Below, in pieces: positions 19,025-29,369 of a stretch of DNA of 64,000 bases. The notes below the pieces were generated by a model. That model had not been told where the DNA came from. It searched no databases and saw nothing but the letters and a program-made list of their open reading frames with translations. A program made the translations under genes and the position numbers. The DNA is taken from positions 20,510 through 84,509 of the forward strand of contig JASCIV010000013.1 in assembly GCA_030374735.1 (NCBI GenBank), given 5' to 3'. The DNA is from Gracilaria caudata. Its lineage: Eukaryota; Rhodophyta; Florideophyceae; Gracilariales; Gracilariaceae. Positions within the stretch are counted from its first letter, which is position 1, and every line of letters starts with the position of its first letter.

Positions 19025-21133
19025 TCATTCGCGAAGACGCAGCAGCGCGGCGCCGAACGGTGGCACGCGCCAGCGCGCCTGCGCGCCGTCGCAAAGCGCC
19101 ACCACGTCGTCGCCGCCGAGTTCGTCGCGCAAGCGCAGCGGCTCGCCCCCCCGCCAGCGCGCCCCCCACAGCGCGCGCAGCTGCCTCAGCGCTACGCGCA
19201 GCTCCCGCTCGGCCGGCGCCAAGTTCACCACTCCCAGCAACGCGCACGCGCCGGCGCCGCGTCCCACGCACAGCACGTCCGCATGCCCGCCGTCCACCGC
19301 CGTCAGCGCGCCGTTTCGCAGCGCGTGGCAGCGCGCGCGTGTCGCGTTGAGACGCCGTACGACCGCGCTGGCGATGGAGCTCGTTTCCATGCGTTCCAGC
19401 TGCGTCTTGTTTATGGCGCCTCTTTGTAGCCAGCGTGCGTCGAAGCACGCGCCCCTGCTCGCGTATACGCCCAGTCTCTGCATGCAGCCGTGCATCTTGT
19501 CCACCTGCGCGCGTGCGTACGCCCAGTTGCTTTGCACTCCGGCCTCGGTGCCTTGGTAAACCATCGGCGTCCCCGGCGCCAGATACAGTGCCACCAGCGC
19601 CGCGCGCAGTCGCTCCTGCGAGTTTCCCAGGCAGTCCGCGAGTCGTCCGCCGCCGCTCATACCGTTCTTGAACACCAACCCGCCGTGACTGCCGATGTAC
19701 TCACCCATCCATCGTCGCACCTCCCTCGGAAAGAACCCCATGTACGTCTCATCGTGGTGTTCGAGCATGTTTAACCATTCGCCGTGTTTCTCCAGCACCT
19801 CCGCTTCGAACGCAGCCCGCCAGAAAGGCGCTACTGTGCCCAGGTACGTGCTCTCTCGAAGCGCAGCTTGCATCTCAAACGCCCCCACCAAGTCCCCTTC
19901 GCTCGCGCACTCCACCCGGTTCCATTGTGATGCCGTTCCAATGTAGCGCGCCGCAAACCGATTGTCGCGCACTACCTCTGGCATCAGTACGGCTCGCGCG
20001 TTCACATGCTTCATCAACGCCTTGAACAAGGCGAGTAGCTTGTGTCCCTCTTCGAGTCCTTCCGCGTTTGTTCCTGCTCTCTTTATCCAGTGCAACGCAG
20101 CATCCATTCGCTTTGCTAGTACGCCGCTGCATAGCTCACGTCCCAGCACATCGAATATTTCGTCCAGTACCTCTATGTTCAGCAGGTTCAGATCCACCTG
20201 GAACGGATAGAAAGAGCGGTAGAATTGGTACGTCCTGCCGTTGATACCCACCCATATTCCGTGTGTGCGGTCTACGTCGGGGAACACCACCAACCGTTCG
20301 CTTATCGTTCCGTCCGGGTCGCGGTACCTGCAGATGATGTCTCCTTCCCTATCTATCTCCGCTATCTTCTCTCGTCCGTTTCTTTGAACGTAGTAGTTCA
20401 TATACTTCTCCTCGCCATGTAGTGCGCGTTGGAACCACTCGTGCTCGGTCGATGTGTGGTTGAAGATTCCGTCAGTTGCCACTCGAATACCATGTTCGAA
20501 TGCATCGTCCATGAACCGAGAAAACGCGGCCTCTCCGCCCAGACTTTCGCGCGTCTCGTAACGAGATACATCATACCCACCGTCTGCCATCGGAGACTCG
20601 TAATGTGGCAGCACACAAACGTTATGGAATCCTTGCCGCTTCAAATAAGGTAACATCGCTCTCAAGCTGTCAAAGTCTCCCTCTTCCTTCCCTTCTTCCA
20701 CCCCCATGTCTTGAACATAAAGCAAATACCAAGCATCCTTGTACCAATCCTCTGGTAGACTATCTTCCCATTGCAACACGCACTTGGGTACCGCATCGCG
20801 AGCACGTAGCACATGTTTGAAGAACACGTCTTGAAGACGTTCCCAGTGCACGCCAACCAGCTGTTTGCACAGATCCCTCACTGCACGTACATCGTCTGCC
20901 GTCGTCAGGCCCCGCTGCAAAGCGCACAACGCATTGCCGGAAGGCGGGGCATCTTGCGGCGAAGGTGACGACGTTGCGGATGCGAAGGAGCGAATCGCTT
21001 CTCTTAACGCTGCTATTTCACGCTCTTGCTGCTCGATAATGGCTGTCAAGTCGCGATTACTCAGCTGCTGGGAGTCCCTTGCCACAGGAGAGCTGGCAGC
21101 CTGTTCTTCGGCTTTCCTGAATATTGCAGACAT
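19025..21133 (-). CDS. GH13 alpha-glucan/sucrose-type enzyme (amylosucrase-like)
   Basis: This protein of 702 aa starts at ATG 21133; the frame extends 11 codons further to a TTG. A short coiled coil precedes a GH13 TIM barrel. The four signature regions are visible: DGIFNH, LAKRMDAALHWIK (catalytic nucleophile Asp), VLMPEVV (acid/base Glu) and LEHHDE (transition-state Asp), so it should be active. The WIKRAGTNAEG stretch after the nucleophile resembles amylosucrases and trehalose synthases. Substrate cannot be decided from sequence: sucrose, trehalose or an alpha-glucan are all possible. No signal peptide is evident, so a cytosolic place, where red algae store floridean starch, is likely. 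Confidence 0.85.
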   Translation of the reverse strand: MSAIFRKAEEQAASSPVARDSQQLSNRDLTAIIEQQEREIAALREAIRSFASATSSPSPQDAPPSGNALCALQRGLTTADDVRAVRDLCKQLVGVHWERLQDVFFKHVLRARDAVPKCVLQWEDSLPEDWYKDAWYLLYVQDMGVEEGKEEGDFDSLRAMLPYLKRQGFHNVCVLPHYESPMADGGYDVSRYETRESLGGEAAFSRFMDDAFEHGIRVATDGIFNHTSTEHEWFQRALHGEEKYMNYYVQRNGREKIAEIDREGDIICRYRDPDGTISERLVVFPDVDRTHGIWVGINGRTYQFYRSFYPFQVDLNLLNIEVLDEIFDVLGRELCSGVLAKRMDAALHWIKRAGTNAEGLEEGHKLLALFKALMKHVNARAVLMPEVVRDNRFAARYIGTASQWNRVECASEGDLVGAFEMQAALRESTYLGTVAPFWRAAFEAEVLEKHGEWLNMLEHHDETYMGFFPREVRRWMGEYIGSHGGLVFKNGMSGGGRLADCLGNSQERLRAALVALYLAPGTPMVYQGTEAGVQSNWAYARAQVDKMHGCMQRLGVYASRGACFDARWLQRGAINKTQLERMETSSIASAVVRRLNATRARCHALRNGALTAVDGGHADVLCVGRGAGACALLGVVNLAPAERELRVALRQLRALWGARWRGGEPLRLRDELGGDDVVALCDGAQARWRVPPFGAALLRLRE

Positions 21134-21679
21134 GACTCCGAGGGCGGTACAAAACCTTTGCAGCAACGTTCGTGGTACGTCATGTATGGATCACGTTCTT
21201 GTCTTGCGGCTTTTGCTAACAAGGCATGTGTGCTTTTTGAGCTCTGACGAACCAGCGTCAAAAAGTTCAAATCCGCTGGGCGAATGCCTTGTACATACGA
21301 AGATACATCTTCATTATCCCAGCTCTTTTCTTGGTGGAATCATCTGTGTGACAAAACCAAGGCATCTGAGTTCCTTGGAGACACTACACACCAGCCGCAA
21401 ACTTTATCTTGCAGTTTCATATCATATCTTAGAAATGCACCAGACCCTTGTAATACATAATGTTTTTCAAAAAAACAGATGTTATTTTAATTTCCTGCAT
21501 CTGACTCACAAAGCGGATCAAATTGAGTTCTTGTCTTTGAGGGCCATTCTCCGCACGGAGATTGCAGTTCATGGAACAGCTCTGTCGATTAATCTCTCAC
21601 AAGGTCGCAAGAGTTCAATACGAAGCGCCGACACAATCCTCGTTGTGCTCCCGAACCCGCGCCAGCAAGATACAGATAA
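21134..21679. other. Divergent spacer between GH13 and methionine aminopeptidase genes
   Basis: Holds both promoters. No TATA box or gene is convincing. Confidence 0.5.
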
Positions 21680-22843
21680 ATGGTGCTTGATTGTTTCACA
21701 ACCACACGCGCTATGAATTTCTATGGCGTTTCCCCCTCATTCGTGTCTTCATTCCCCGTGAACAGCGGCTCGCGTTTCTTATCGTCTTCATCACAGTGTC
21801 AGCTCGACACCACAAGCCGCTCAACTCTCTACCAGCACGCAACCAAACCTTCCCCAGTTTCAACACCAATCACTATGAAGCAGCAGAACCAGAATAAGCG
21901 AGCCCCAAGAGGGTTCGGGTTAGAGCAGATACCTCGGTTCAAGTTCACAGGGAAGCTACGTCCTGGGATGGTGCTTAGACGTCGCTCCGTTCCTGAAGGA
22001 ATACGTCGCCCAGACTATTGGAAGGATGGAAAACCAAAATCTAAGCTACCTCGTTTCGCTTCAGATATACTGAGCCTAACTGATGCGGAGATTGAGAAGA
22101 TGCGCGTTTCTTGCCGTATGGCCCGAGAAATCCTCGACATTGCGGGCCAGATGGTCAAACCAGGTGTGCTTACAGACGAGATTGATGCCGTCGTGCACGA
22201 AGAGACGATAAAGCGTGGAGCATACCCATCCCCGCTCAACTACAATAACTTTCCAAAATCGTGTTGCACCTCCATAAATGAAGTGGTGTGTCATGGCATC
22301 CCGGATACCACGGCGCTGGTGAACGGTGATATTATAAACATCGATGTAACAGTGTATTACGATGGGTATCATGGTGATTGCTCAGAAACATTTCTGGTTG
22401 GCGATGTTGACAAACGCGGCCGGGAGCTTGTTCAAGTAACTCATGAATGCCTTGAGAAGGCTATCGAGATTTGCAAACCAGGTTTACCGGTGAAAAGAAT
22501 TGGTGGAGTTATTGAGGAACATGCGAAACGTCACGGTTTCACTGTCGTGCGTAACTTCTGCGGGCATGGTGTCAACTCCATTTTCCACACCACACCAAAT
22601 GTCATGCATTTCAGGAATAACGACCCAGCTGGTATTCTCAAGCCGGGTGTCACGTTCACTATCGAACCCATGATCAACGAGGGAACTCATCGGAATGTTA
22701 CATGGCCCGACGACTGGACTACCACTACATTGGATGGAAAGCGAAGTGCTCAATTTGAGCACACTCTGCTTGTCACTGACGACGGGGTCGAACGATTGAC
22801 TCAAAAACTGGCCTCCAGCCCGAAGTACTTTTGGGAGCAATAG
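21680..22843 (+). CDS. Methionine aminopeptidase type 1, organellar
   Basis: This 387-aa enzyme removes the initiator Met from nascent proteins. All five metal ligands are visible: two Asp in NIDVTVYYDGYHGDCSE, His in FCGHGVNSIFH, Glu in FTIEPMINEG and Glu in AQFEHTLLVT. The substrate-pocket stretch NEVVCHGIPD is intact. The N-terminal zinc-finger domain of the cytosolic enzyme is missing. In its place, the first 65 residues are Ser/Arg/Phe-rich, like a mitochondrial or plastid transit peptide. ATG 21680 is first; ATG 21713 is an alternative start. Confidence 0.95.
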   Translation: MVLDCFTTTRAMNFYGVSPSFVSSFPVNSGSRFLSSSSQCQLDTTSRSTLYQHATKPSPVSTPITMKQQNQNKRAPRGFGLEQIPRFKFTGKLRPGMVLRRRSVPEGIRRPDYWKDGKPKSKLPRFASDILSLTDAEIEKMRVSCRMAREILDIAGQMVKPGVLTDEIDAVVHEETIKRGAYPSPLNYNNFPKSCCTSINEVVCHGIPDTTALVNGDIINIDVTVYYDGYHGDCSETFLVGDVDKRGRELVQVTHECLEKAIEICKPGLPVKRIGGVIEEHAKRHGFTVVRNFCGHGVNSIFHTTPNVMHFRNNDPAGILKPGVTFTIEPMINEGTHRNVTWPDDWTTTTLDGKRSAQFEHTLLVTDDGVERLTQKLASSPKYFWEQ

Positions 22844-23345
22844 CGCATGTGAACAAGTGCTTACCCTGCTCTGTGACGTCGTTCAGAGAGCGATTCGACC
22901 GACCTGGCGACTCGAGTGTTCCAATGTGCGTATGCAAACCATGCCGTGATATGTTGTAACATAAATTGCGCGGAGCGCGCAATGGGAAAGCAATGCTGTG
23001 CATGACAGGTGAGAACCTTGCTTGTTAGCACATTTTGGAATCCTCGGTAAAGTCGGTATCTTCCAGGATTCTATTTCTTTAGCCCAACCAGGACTACCCT
23101 TGTAAACGCAGAAAGTATCTGGATGGACCTCCTTTGCTTCATAGATCGTGCGTCTTTATTTTACTGTGCTCTCCCAACCTGCCTAGCGTGACGAACATTG
23201 CCTTCCTCTACGAAGAACGCAGAGTGGCCCTAGCGTTCGAGGTTCACACTCATGGCTCGTAGAAAAACCTACCGTCGTTCGTCACAGAACTCGTGCAATG
23301 TGGTCTCCTCACAAGGTTTCACAAATTCACTCTTCTCGTTGGCCT

Positions 23346-23636
23346 CATATTAGGTAGTAGTAATTGTTGTGCGCAGACTGAAGAAGATAAACGCTACCAC
23401 CGCTTCCGTCTGCGATACAACGATACAATTCATAAGTTTTTCGCAGTTACGGATGGCTAAAAAAAATCCAGTTGCCCTTGGCCTGTTTGTGGGTCCAGCT
23501 TCTGTCTCGTTCCCAAAGAAAAGACTTGGAAAAAAATGTGATTCCTTTGATGATACCGTTTTACGACCCAGAGCTAGTAGTGGCGGGTAATTGCAACTTC
23601 GACGCGTGGTGTACGACGGTGCAGCACCTGAATCAT
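23346..23636 (-). repeat. Dispersed repeat, copy B
   Basis: On the minus strand this matches copy A at about 15716-16084 over its whole length, including an identical 19-mer (23601-23619) and matching ends. It is roughly 80 nt shorter than copy A because of internal gaps. Confidence 0.75.
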
Positions 23637-23647
23637 ACTTGGTGTGA

Positions 23648-23686
23648 TGAAAGCTTTCCAATACAAGTTGTATTGGAAAGCTTTCA
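23648..23686. repeat. Perfect inverted repeat, 19-bp arms, 1-nt loop
   Basis: TGAAAGCTTTCCAATACAA (23648-23666) and its exact reverse complement (23668-23686) are separated by one G. It lies at the edge of repeat copy B and 17 bp from the stop codon of the GPX-like gene, inside its likely 3' UTR. Confidence 0.95.
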
Positions 23687-23702
23687 TTGTATTATACAAC
23701 AC

Positions 23703-24428
23703 TCATTCAATAGTCACAAATTCCGAAATATCGCAATCGTCATCTGTGTTTTCGGATATCACTCGAGGTTCCACTTCGTACCCGCCACTTATCTGCGCAC
23801 CTATTTCATCATGCAGAAACTGATAAGTGGTGAGCAGGTCATATCGTCCGACAGGAACGCCATTCCTGTTGAACAAGAATTTTCCGTGAAAGTTCCAAAT
23901 GATCTCGCCTGGAAAATAGTAACAACCAAGAGCGAATATCTGATTCCACTCCAAATCTGTCTTCGAGAAGAGCTTAATGTTCTTGTTATACTTCTCGTAC
24001 ACGAACTTTTTTATTTCCTTCAACGGACGTGTTTCCTTTTGCCCATACCAGTTGCTGGGAAACGCCAACACCTCCAGCCCTGATCCATGATAGTCTTCGA
24101 GCAGGTCCGATATCATCCTGTAGTTTTCGTCGGTGCGAGAGTCTTCCGAAGCCACGTTTACGACGAATACCACCTTCCCCTTCAGAGCGGAGAAGTCGAA
24201 CGGTTCAAAATCAATGTCTCGTATTGGATCTGCTTCGAACAGAGATGGCGGGATTCTCGGGTCAGGCGTGGCTCCTCGCCTCATTCGTAAAGCTGTCGGC
24301 ACTGTTCGGGTGGGTCGATATATTCTCGGGTTAGAACGGCGACAGGTGCCGCTCAGTGTGCTCCTATTCAAAAAGCTGTTGGATGCAAGTGATGGGCTGA
24401 AGGCAGCCATGCTGCGGTTCATATGCAT
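23703..24428 (-). CDS. Glutathione-peroxidase-like protein without the catalytic Cys
   Basis: This 241-aa protein starts at ATG 24428 (the frame above it lacks ATG). About 55 residues rich in Ser, Arg and Asn look like an organelle transit peptide. The thioredoxin-fold body is GPX-like: LKGKVVFVVNVAS, LEDYHGSGLEVLAFPSNWYG, then IIWNFHGKFLFNRNGVPVGR. The peroxidatic Cys/Sec of the NVAS-K-C-G-Y motif is absent: the protein reads NVASEDSRT, with Asp at that position (residue 96). The FPCNQF motif reads FPSNWY, so the catalytic Gln is also lost, while the Trp-Asn of WNF is kept. It therefore cannot be a normal peroxidase. Confidence 0.85.
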   Translation of the reverse strand: MHMNRSMAAFSPSLASNSFLNRSTLSGTCRRSNPRIYRPTRTVPTALRMRRGATPDPRIPPSLFEADPIRDIDFEPFDFSALKGKVVFVVNVASEDSRTDENYRMISDLLEDYHGSGLEVLAFPSNWYGQKETRPLKEIKKFVYEKYNKNIKLFSKTDLEWNQIFALGCYYFPGEIIWNFHGKFLFNRNGVPVGRYDLLTTYQFLHDEIGAQISGGYEVEPRVISENTDDDCDISEFVTIE

Positions 24429-24861
24429 GAGAACACTGGTGGCCGTTGAGTATGACTTCAGAACTTCTCGGCGTCTGCGTCTGCAAAGTTGCAAATGAGA
24501 GCTCTTATGTATAGACTGTTCGTTGCGAGAAAGAATGTTTGGGGCAGAGATCAAAGCTCAGCTTCACGAGTTCGGGACGATAAATCGTCCGATTTCATTC
24601 TATTTGATCCAAAAATTTCGCACGTGTCATCTGCTAAATGGGTACAAGGGTAGAACGCTACTGCCCAAGGGTACCAAAGGTACAGCTTGTCAAGCATCCG
24701 CTCGTACACGTATGCTAACAATATCGCAGAACCAAAGCGGTCTTTGCAGAGTCGAGACTGCGGTTTGATCCTCAAAGTTCGCAAAGCCGCTGTACATTCG
24801 TCGTGTTCGATAAGCATCGCTTCTTTGTTTTCATCGGTTACTCACATCGCACAATTTCATT
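24429..24861. promoter_or_regulatory. Bidirectional promoter between GPX-like and S16 genes
   Basis: This 433-bp divergent spacer contains TACAAGGGTAG (24643-24653), overlapping GGTAGAACGCTAC (24649-24661), then TACCAAAGGTAC (24671-24682). These motifs recur in other spacers. The cluster lies nearly midway between the two ATGs. Confidence 0.5.
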
Positions 24862-25302
24862 ATGGTTGTCCGTATACGCTTGGCAAGATGGGGTCAAATT
24901 CATCGCCCGTTCTACAGAATTGTCGCGGCAGACGCTCGTGCAAAGCGGGATGGGAGGTTCATAGAAGTGTTAGGCACGTACAATCCATTGCCGCATTCCC
25001 GGCACGAGGCGGCTCGTAACATCAAACGCGTGTGTCTTAATGTCGAAAGAATTAAGCACTGGGTCTCCGTTGGGGCACAGCCTTCAGATACAGGTAAGCG
25101 ATACATGCAACCACTTCTTTCAAGTGAAAAACATCTCTAACTTGTGACTCCACCAGTTGCCAGATTATTGGGTACTGCCGGTGTCTTGCCATTTTCCCCG
25201 AGGGTAACTGCTGGTAAGATGAAACTACAAAAGAAGACCAATGTCCAAAGAGCGTTTTCAACCAGAGCGGGCTTAAATGGTTTGCGAGATCTGGTCAAAT
25301 GA
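24862..25302 (+). CDS. MRPS16: Ribosomal protein bS16, mitochondrial, two exons
   Basis: Exon 1 is 24862-25093 and exon 2 is 25157-25302, joined over a 63-nt intron (GTAAGC donor, CCACCAG acceptor). The 125-aa product starts [20 protein letters not shown] and continues [13 protein letters not shown] and, across the junction, [19 protein letters not shown], the S16 signature. The product belongs to the bacterial-type small ribosomal subunit. Red algal plastids usually encode their own S16, so a mitochondrial role is inferred. No cleavable transit peptide is visible, as is common for this protein. Confidence 0.93.
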
Positions 25303-25602
25303 AGCAAGCCTATTCAAAGTAATATATCGTACTTTTCCCTTTAGCTCATTGTGATTGCTCAACGGTTTGCGACCTAGCGGATTCATACTTGGTATCGTTC
25401 AACCGAATTACAGATAGTAGACAAAACTGGTTGCAGACAAACTTTAGACGGATTACATGGTGCATTTCGGCTCTATCTTTGTACGTATTCTCTCACAATC
25501 CTGAAGATTCCAAAACATCTGTGAAGTAGAGTTGTGAGGCCCTTCGCCCATCATTTTCACACTGTTCGCGAGATATACAACCGCTGCTACGTTGTAGAGC
25601 TG

Positions 25603-26793
25603 CTAGGTGCCACTAGGAACTATGGCCAAATACTTTTTTCCATCTTGATCATCTGTTCGGATAACAGCCTTCAAGTCAGCTATCATCCGCCCACTCATCC
25701 GTTCTCTCTTTAGCATTCGATTGACATCTTGCACGAGACTTTCGTCAACCGCACGCCCTTTGAATCTCGACAACAACTCCGTTTGTATCGTACTCAATTC
25801 CTTTCTCATTTCTTCAAAAGCTTGCCCGGTAGCTTTCATTATGGGCGGTACAGATATTTCCTTCAGATCAGATTCTGTTAAGAGACCAATTCTTTGTCTA
25901 AACACGTCACTCCCTAAAGCGTTACGCAAACCTGTTGTCAATAGCGCATTACATGCCCAAAAGAGTACAAGACCTGACGGAAGTTGTGTCGTGACCGACA
26001 GCGAGACAACAGAAAGCACTTGAAACGAACGCAAAACAAATCTCCCAGCAGTTATAGGAAGCTTCTGCACTGGATGAAGTTTCTGAGAAGGAACGGCCCC
26101 AGGCTCCAAGTTCCACAACCACAATCCCGCCGTAAGCAGCGGCAAGGCACTGGTTGGATCTGGGGCGCCCAAGTCAGTGAGCCATGCCAAAGACGTGCCA
26201 CTCCACCCGTTGTCAGAACGAACTGAAAGCTCGCGCATTCCAAGTGATGCAGAAATGATGAGAGGTAGGTGAACTGTGAGATGCCAGTTGAACTGCTGCC
26301 ATGATGATGTATATGCAGATCGCAGCACTATTCGGCGAAGACGGCGATAAGTGTAATACTTCTGCACCAGAGTTCCGGGAGAGTTCCGTACGAAGTGCTG
26401 AATGCGAGGATCCTCTTTGGCGGCAATTCTAGCACGACCTCGATGAAGTTGATTGTGGTATAGCAGAGGAAGAGATATTCCACGAATTGCTAGTGATATC
26501 AAAGGAATAGTCAGAGACCAAGGACAGTCAATAGGAATCGCTTCGTGAAAGGCTTGTAAATTGTCAGCTGCAGCTTTAGAGAATTCGTCTACACTAGACA
26601 AAATTGAGGGCGATGTTGGCGCAGAAGTCGATGCCAATGTCGACAGATTGCGATTAGAGCAAGGATAAGAAAGATCCCGAAGCGAAAGTCTTCGTAACTT
26701 TGCACTGTGGGTACATGGGCCTTGGCGAAGCCCACGGAAATAGTAGTAAGGAGCAAGTGATTTCTGCCATAGCAACCCAGTTCTCAAGGCCAT
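25603..26793 (-). CDS. COX18: OXA1/YidC-family insertase, COX18-like, mitochondrial
   Basis: This 396-aa protein starts at ATG 26793. An Arg/Ser-rich presequence of about 60 residues precedes the insertase core. Membrane segments are seen at CPWSLTIPLISLAIRGISLP, HLPLIISASLGM, TSALPLLTAGLWLW and LPSGLVLFWACNALLTTGL. The gap between the first two holds the basic hairpin typical of the family. COX18 inserts the C-terminal part of Cox2 into the inner membrane. OXA1 itself is the alternative; the short tail favours COX18. Confidence 0.82.
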   Translation of the reverse strand: MALRTGLLWQKSLAPYYYFRGLRQGPCTHSAKLRRLSLRDLSYPCSNRNLSTLASTSAPTSPSILSSVDEFSKAAADNLQAFHEAIPIDCPWSLTIPLISLAIRGISLPLLYHNQLHRGRARIAAKEDPRIQHFVRNSPGTLVQKYYTYRRLRRIVLRSAYTSSWQQFNWHLTVHLPLIISASLGMRELSVRSDNGWSGTSLAWLTDLGAPDPTSALPLLTAGLWLWNLEPGAVPSQKLHPVQKLPITAGRFVLRSFQVLSVVSLSVTTQLPSGLVLFWACNALLTTGLRNALGSDVFRQRIGLLTESDLKEISVPPIMKATGQAFEEMRKELSTIQTELLSRFKGRAVDESLVQDVNRMLKRERMSGRMIADLKAVIRTDDQDGKKYLAIVPSGT

Positions 26794-27476
26794 CGGTAAG
26801 ACTCCACAATGAACGATTTCCGTGAACAATGTGCCAGCTCACGATTGCGAATTGTCCACAAAAGTTTCTTCTTGAGTCGCTAGGAAGGGTTATGGAATAC
26901 GATTTAGAAGGGAACGCCAATCCGGAGTAAGTCGTTAACAAAAATGAGACACTTACGGATGCTCTGCATAAAGATCGATAGATATCTCCGCTGGCAGTCG
27001 TTATCTGACAAGGATGTCTTGAAGATCTGTTACTAAATTGATCAAGTTTTCACGACCATTGCCATGTGTCGTAAGTTACGACTCGTAACATGCAACATAT
27101 GTTCATATTCGCCAAGTTTTTCTCGACGATCAATTAATTCTACTCGAAGGTGGGGTGGCGCTTGCGCTGTTGCAAGTTGCAACAGCTCAAGAGCCACGCC
27201 TTCGTTGTCGTTCCCCTTGCACCTTTCTACAATAACCTCCATACATCAATAAAAAGCTTTCAAAGAAAGGGCCATGAGGCACGAAATTGAGAAAATTGAT
27301 CGGCCAAGGAGAGCCGATCTCTGCATTCCGGATGTTGCGCATTCGAGATACAGTATAGGCATCATGTCCGCCTTTTTTTGTTTTGTCGAATGAACGACAG
27401 GGTTTTTGAGGACGACGAGGACGACGAAGACATCTTCCTCATCGCCTCGTTTTCCTGTGTGAATCACGCTGAGAGG
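26794..27476. other. Spacer with one small minus-strand frame
   Basis: An ATG-started frame at 27042-27242 (minus, 66 aa) looks protein-like, with mixed helices rich in Leu, Glu and Arg (RVELIDRREKLGEYEHML). An acceptor-like TTATTGTAG sits just inside its 5' end, so it could be a last exon. I recognise no family and do not call it a gene. Confidence 0.35.
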
Positions 27477-28537
27477 ATGATCTGTCGTTCTGGAACGCTG
27501 CTTGCGTTTAGCCATCCTCTGCTGAAGAGCATAAAGTTCAATACGTCGAACATCTCTCAAACAAGTCATACCTCACCAGCACGTCATGGTTTCACGAAAC
27601 AAATACTTAGTACGATTAACATGAAGCAAATGCATACCAGAGGTGCTCATTCGACGCCAGCCGCTGCCGCGGATGCAAATATCAGAAACTCGGACCGAAA
27701 TGCTGTTGCCGTGGTGGTGGGAGCAAGTAGAGGTATCGGATTGGCGATAACGCAGCAATTAGTGACCAGATGGAAAGGTCGGATTGTTGCAACATGTCGA
27801 GACCCTGATAAGGCTGGTGCCCTTTCAGCTCTTTGGCAATTCATGCCGGATCGTTTCAGCGTGATCCGACTAGATGTTGAGAACGAGGATTCAGTACGTT
27901 AGAAGTTATTATTCTCAGAGTGCACAAACAGTAATTGGGGAAATCTAACTTGTGTAATGAACTCGTGGAACAGATACAAGACGCTGTTCAAAATGTAAAG
28001 GAGTGGACTGAAGACTCTCGGGTTGATTTACTAATGCATACTGCGGGTGTTCTTCACGATGGAGAGAACATGCCGGAGACATCATTATCTCGGGTGAATG
28101 CAAACTGGCTTCAAAAGAACATAGCGATTAATTTGATGGGTCCCGTTCTGGTGGCGAAGCATTTTGCGCCTTTGATGACCACTGCTCGCAAGAAAGACCG
28201 TGTTCCATCGGTGCTAGCCACACTTTCTGCTCGCGTGGGGAGTATCTCAGACAATTCGCTTGGAGGATGGCTTTCATATCGAGCGTCAAAGGCGGGGCAG
28301 AATCAGGCTATGAAGACGATCAGTATTGAGCTTCAAAGGCGGGGCGTGATTTGTGTGGCACTGCACCCGGGTACCGTGGCAACAGACCTTTCAGCACCGT
28401 TTCAGAAGAATGTGAAGCCTGAGAAGCTGTTTGCAGTCGATGACGCTGCAAACTGGTTACTGGACGTTGTAGATTCGTTGGAAATGGAGGACACAGGTGG
28501 GTTTTTTGCTTACGATAGAAAGCCGATTCCGTTTTGA
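27477..28537 (+). CDS. Short-chain dehydrogenase/reductase, two exons
   Basis: Exon 1 ends at 27893 and exon 2 starts at 27974, joined in frame over an 80-nt intron (GTACGT donor, GGAACAG acceptor) to give 326 aa. The Rossmann motif VVGASRGIGLAI is in exon 1. The DLLMHTAGVLH stretch, a Ser in LATLSARVGSI and the catalytic YRASKAG (YxxxK) are in exon 2, so it should be an active NAD(P)-dependent oxidoreductase. Residues before the Rossmann fold look like a transit peptide. Possible starts are 27390, 27477 (chosen) and 27621. Substrate is unknown. Confidence 0.87.
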
Positions 28538-29369
28538 GTCGGCGTTGCATATGACATTTTTGACGTCTCGATTGAGCTTTTTGCGGAGAGTTTGGGAGTT
28601 ATCTAAACTGCCTTGTAGGGATAATCGCGATCACGACATTCTTGAACGGTAGCTGACCTTCGGCGGCGTCTCAGTAGGTGACGTCCTCCTCCTATGCGTA
28701 GTTTCTGGCAAAACTACAACGTTCATGACGTGCCCCCCGCATTCCATGTGCTCCTGACTTTTGAAGGCGAACTCCCACCATTCCCGGTAACACTAGTTTC
28801 TTGCGTGTTCTTGGCCATCATTATCCCGGTTTCGAGTATAAACAGTGGATATCTCGCATTGGCGCCTGGTTCGACTGACCAAGGGTTTGTACCTAGGTTA
28901 CAGCCACATACCAATACTAAAACCGCTCTTATGCTCTGCATGTTTACCTTGCATTGGAAACAAGCTGTCCATTACGTATACAGTTCACTCGCAAACGCTC
29001 AAGATCAGAATTATGACGCTGTTTCGATTAACACGAACTCTCATATAGCTTATGAGTGGATCACGCGCCCTCGTCAACTGTCGCTTCCATGAGACTAGAA
29101 ACAAAACGTCGCTAGAATGTTCAAGAAAACCGAGTGGCATCTCACGAGAGATGAAGGAATGACTTTGAACTAGGAACGAGCCGGTTCCAAACGACGAAGC
29201 AATGTGACGACGTTGTACAAGAGTTTTCATGTGCGCTGTGTTTTATGTACATGTCGCGGAGATTATAGAAAACCAAATTCGCGAGCTCTTGATTGCCTTT
29301 GCCGAATGCGGTGGACTCCGTCCACGTTGGCTGTTTGAGAACAATCACCAAGAAGCCGCTGATAGTTAT
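28538..29369. other. Convergent spacer, nothing recognised
   Basis: Tail-to-tail spacer between the dehydrogenase and the SPT3-like gene. Short frames only. Confidence 0.5.

Larger units (their letters stand above)
22844..23702. other. Convergent spacer with repeats
   Basis: Tail-to-tail spacer containing dispersed repeat copy B and a strong fold-back, both listed separately. CTACCCTTGTA occurs at 23094-23104. No gene is seen. Confidence 0.55.

Noticed and set aside
18402..19448. 348-aa minus-strand Arg-rich frame
   Set aside because: It overlaps both the helical-repeat and GH13 genes in another frame; the Arg bias comes from GC-rich codons.
27246..27569. 107-aa minus-strand frame opposite the dehydrogenase start
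   Set aside because: Overlaps the probable 5' end of the dehydrogenase and shows no recognisable domain.
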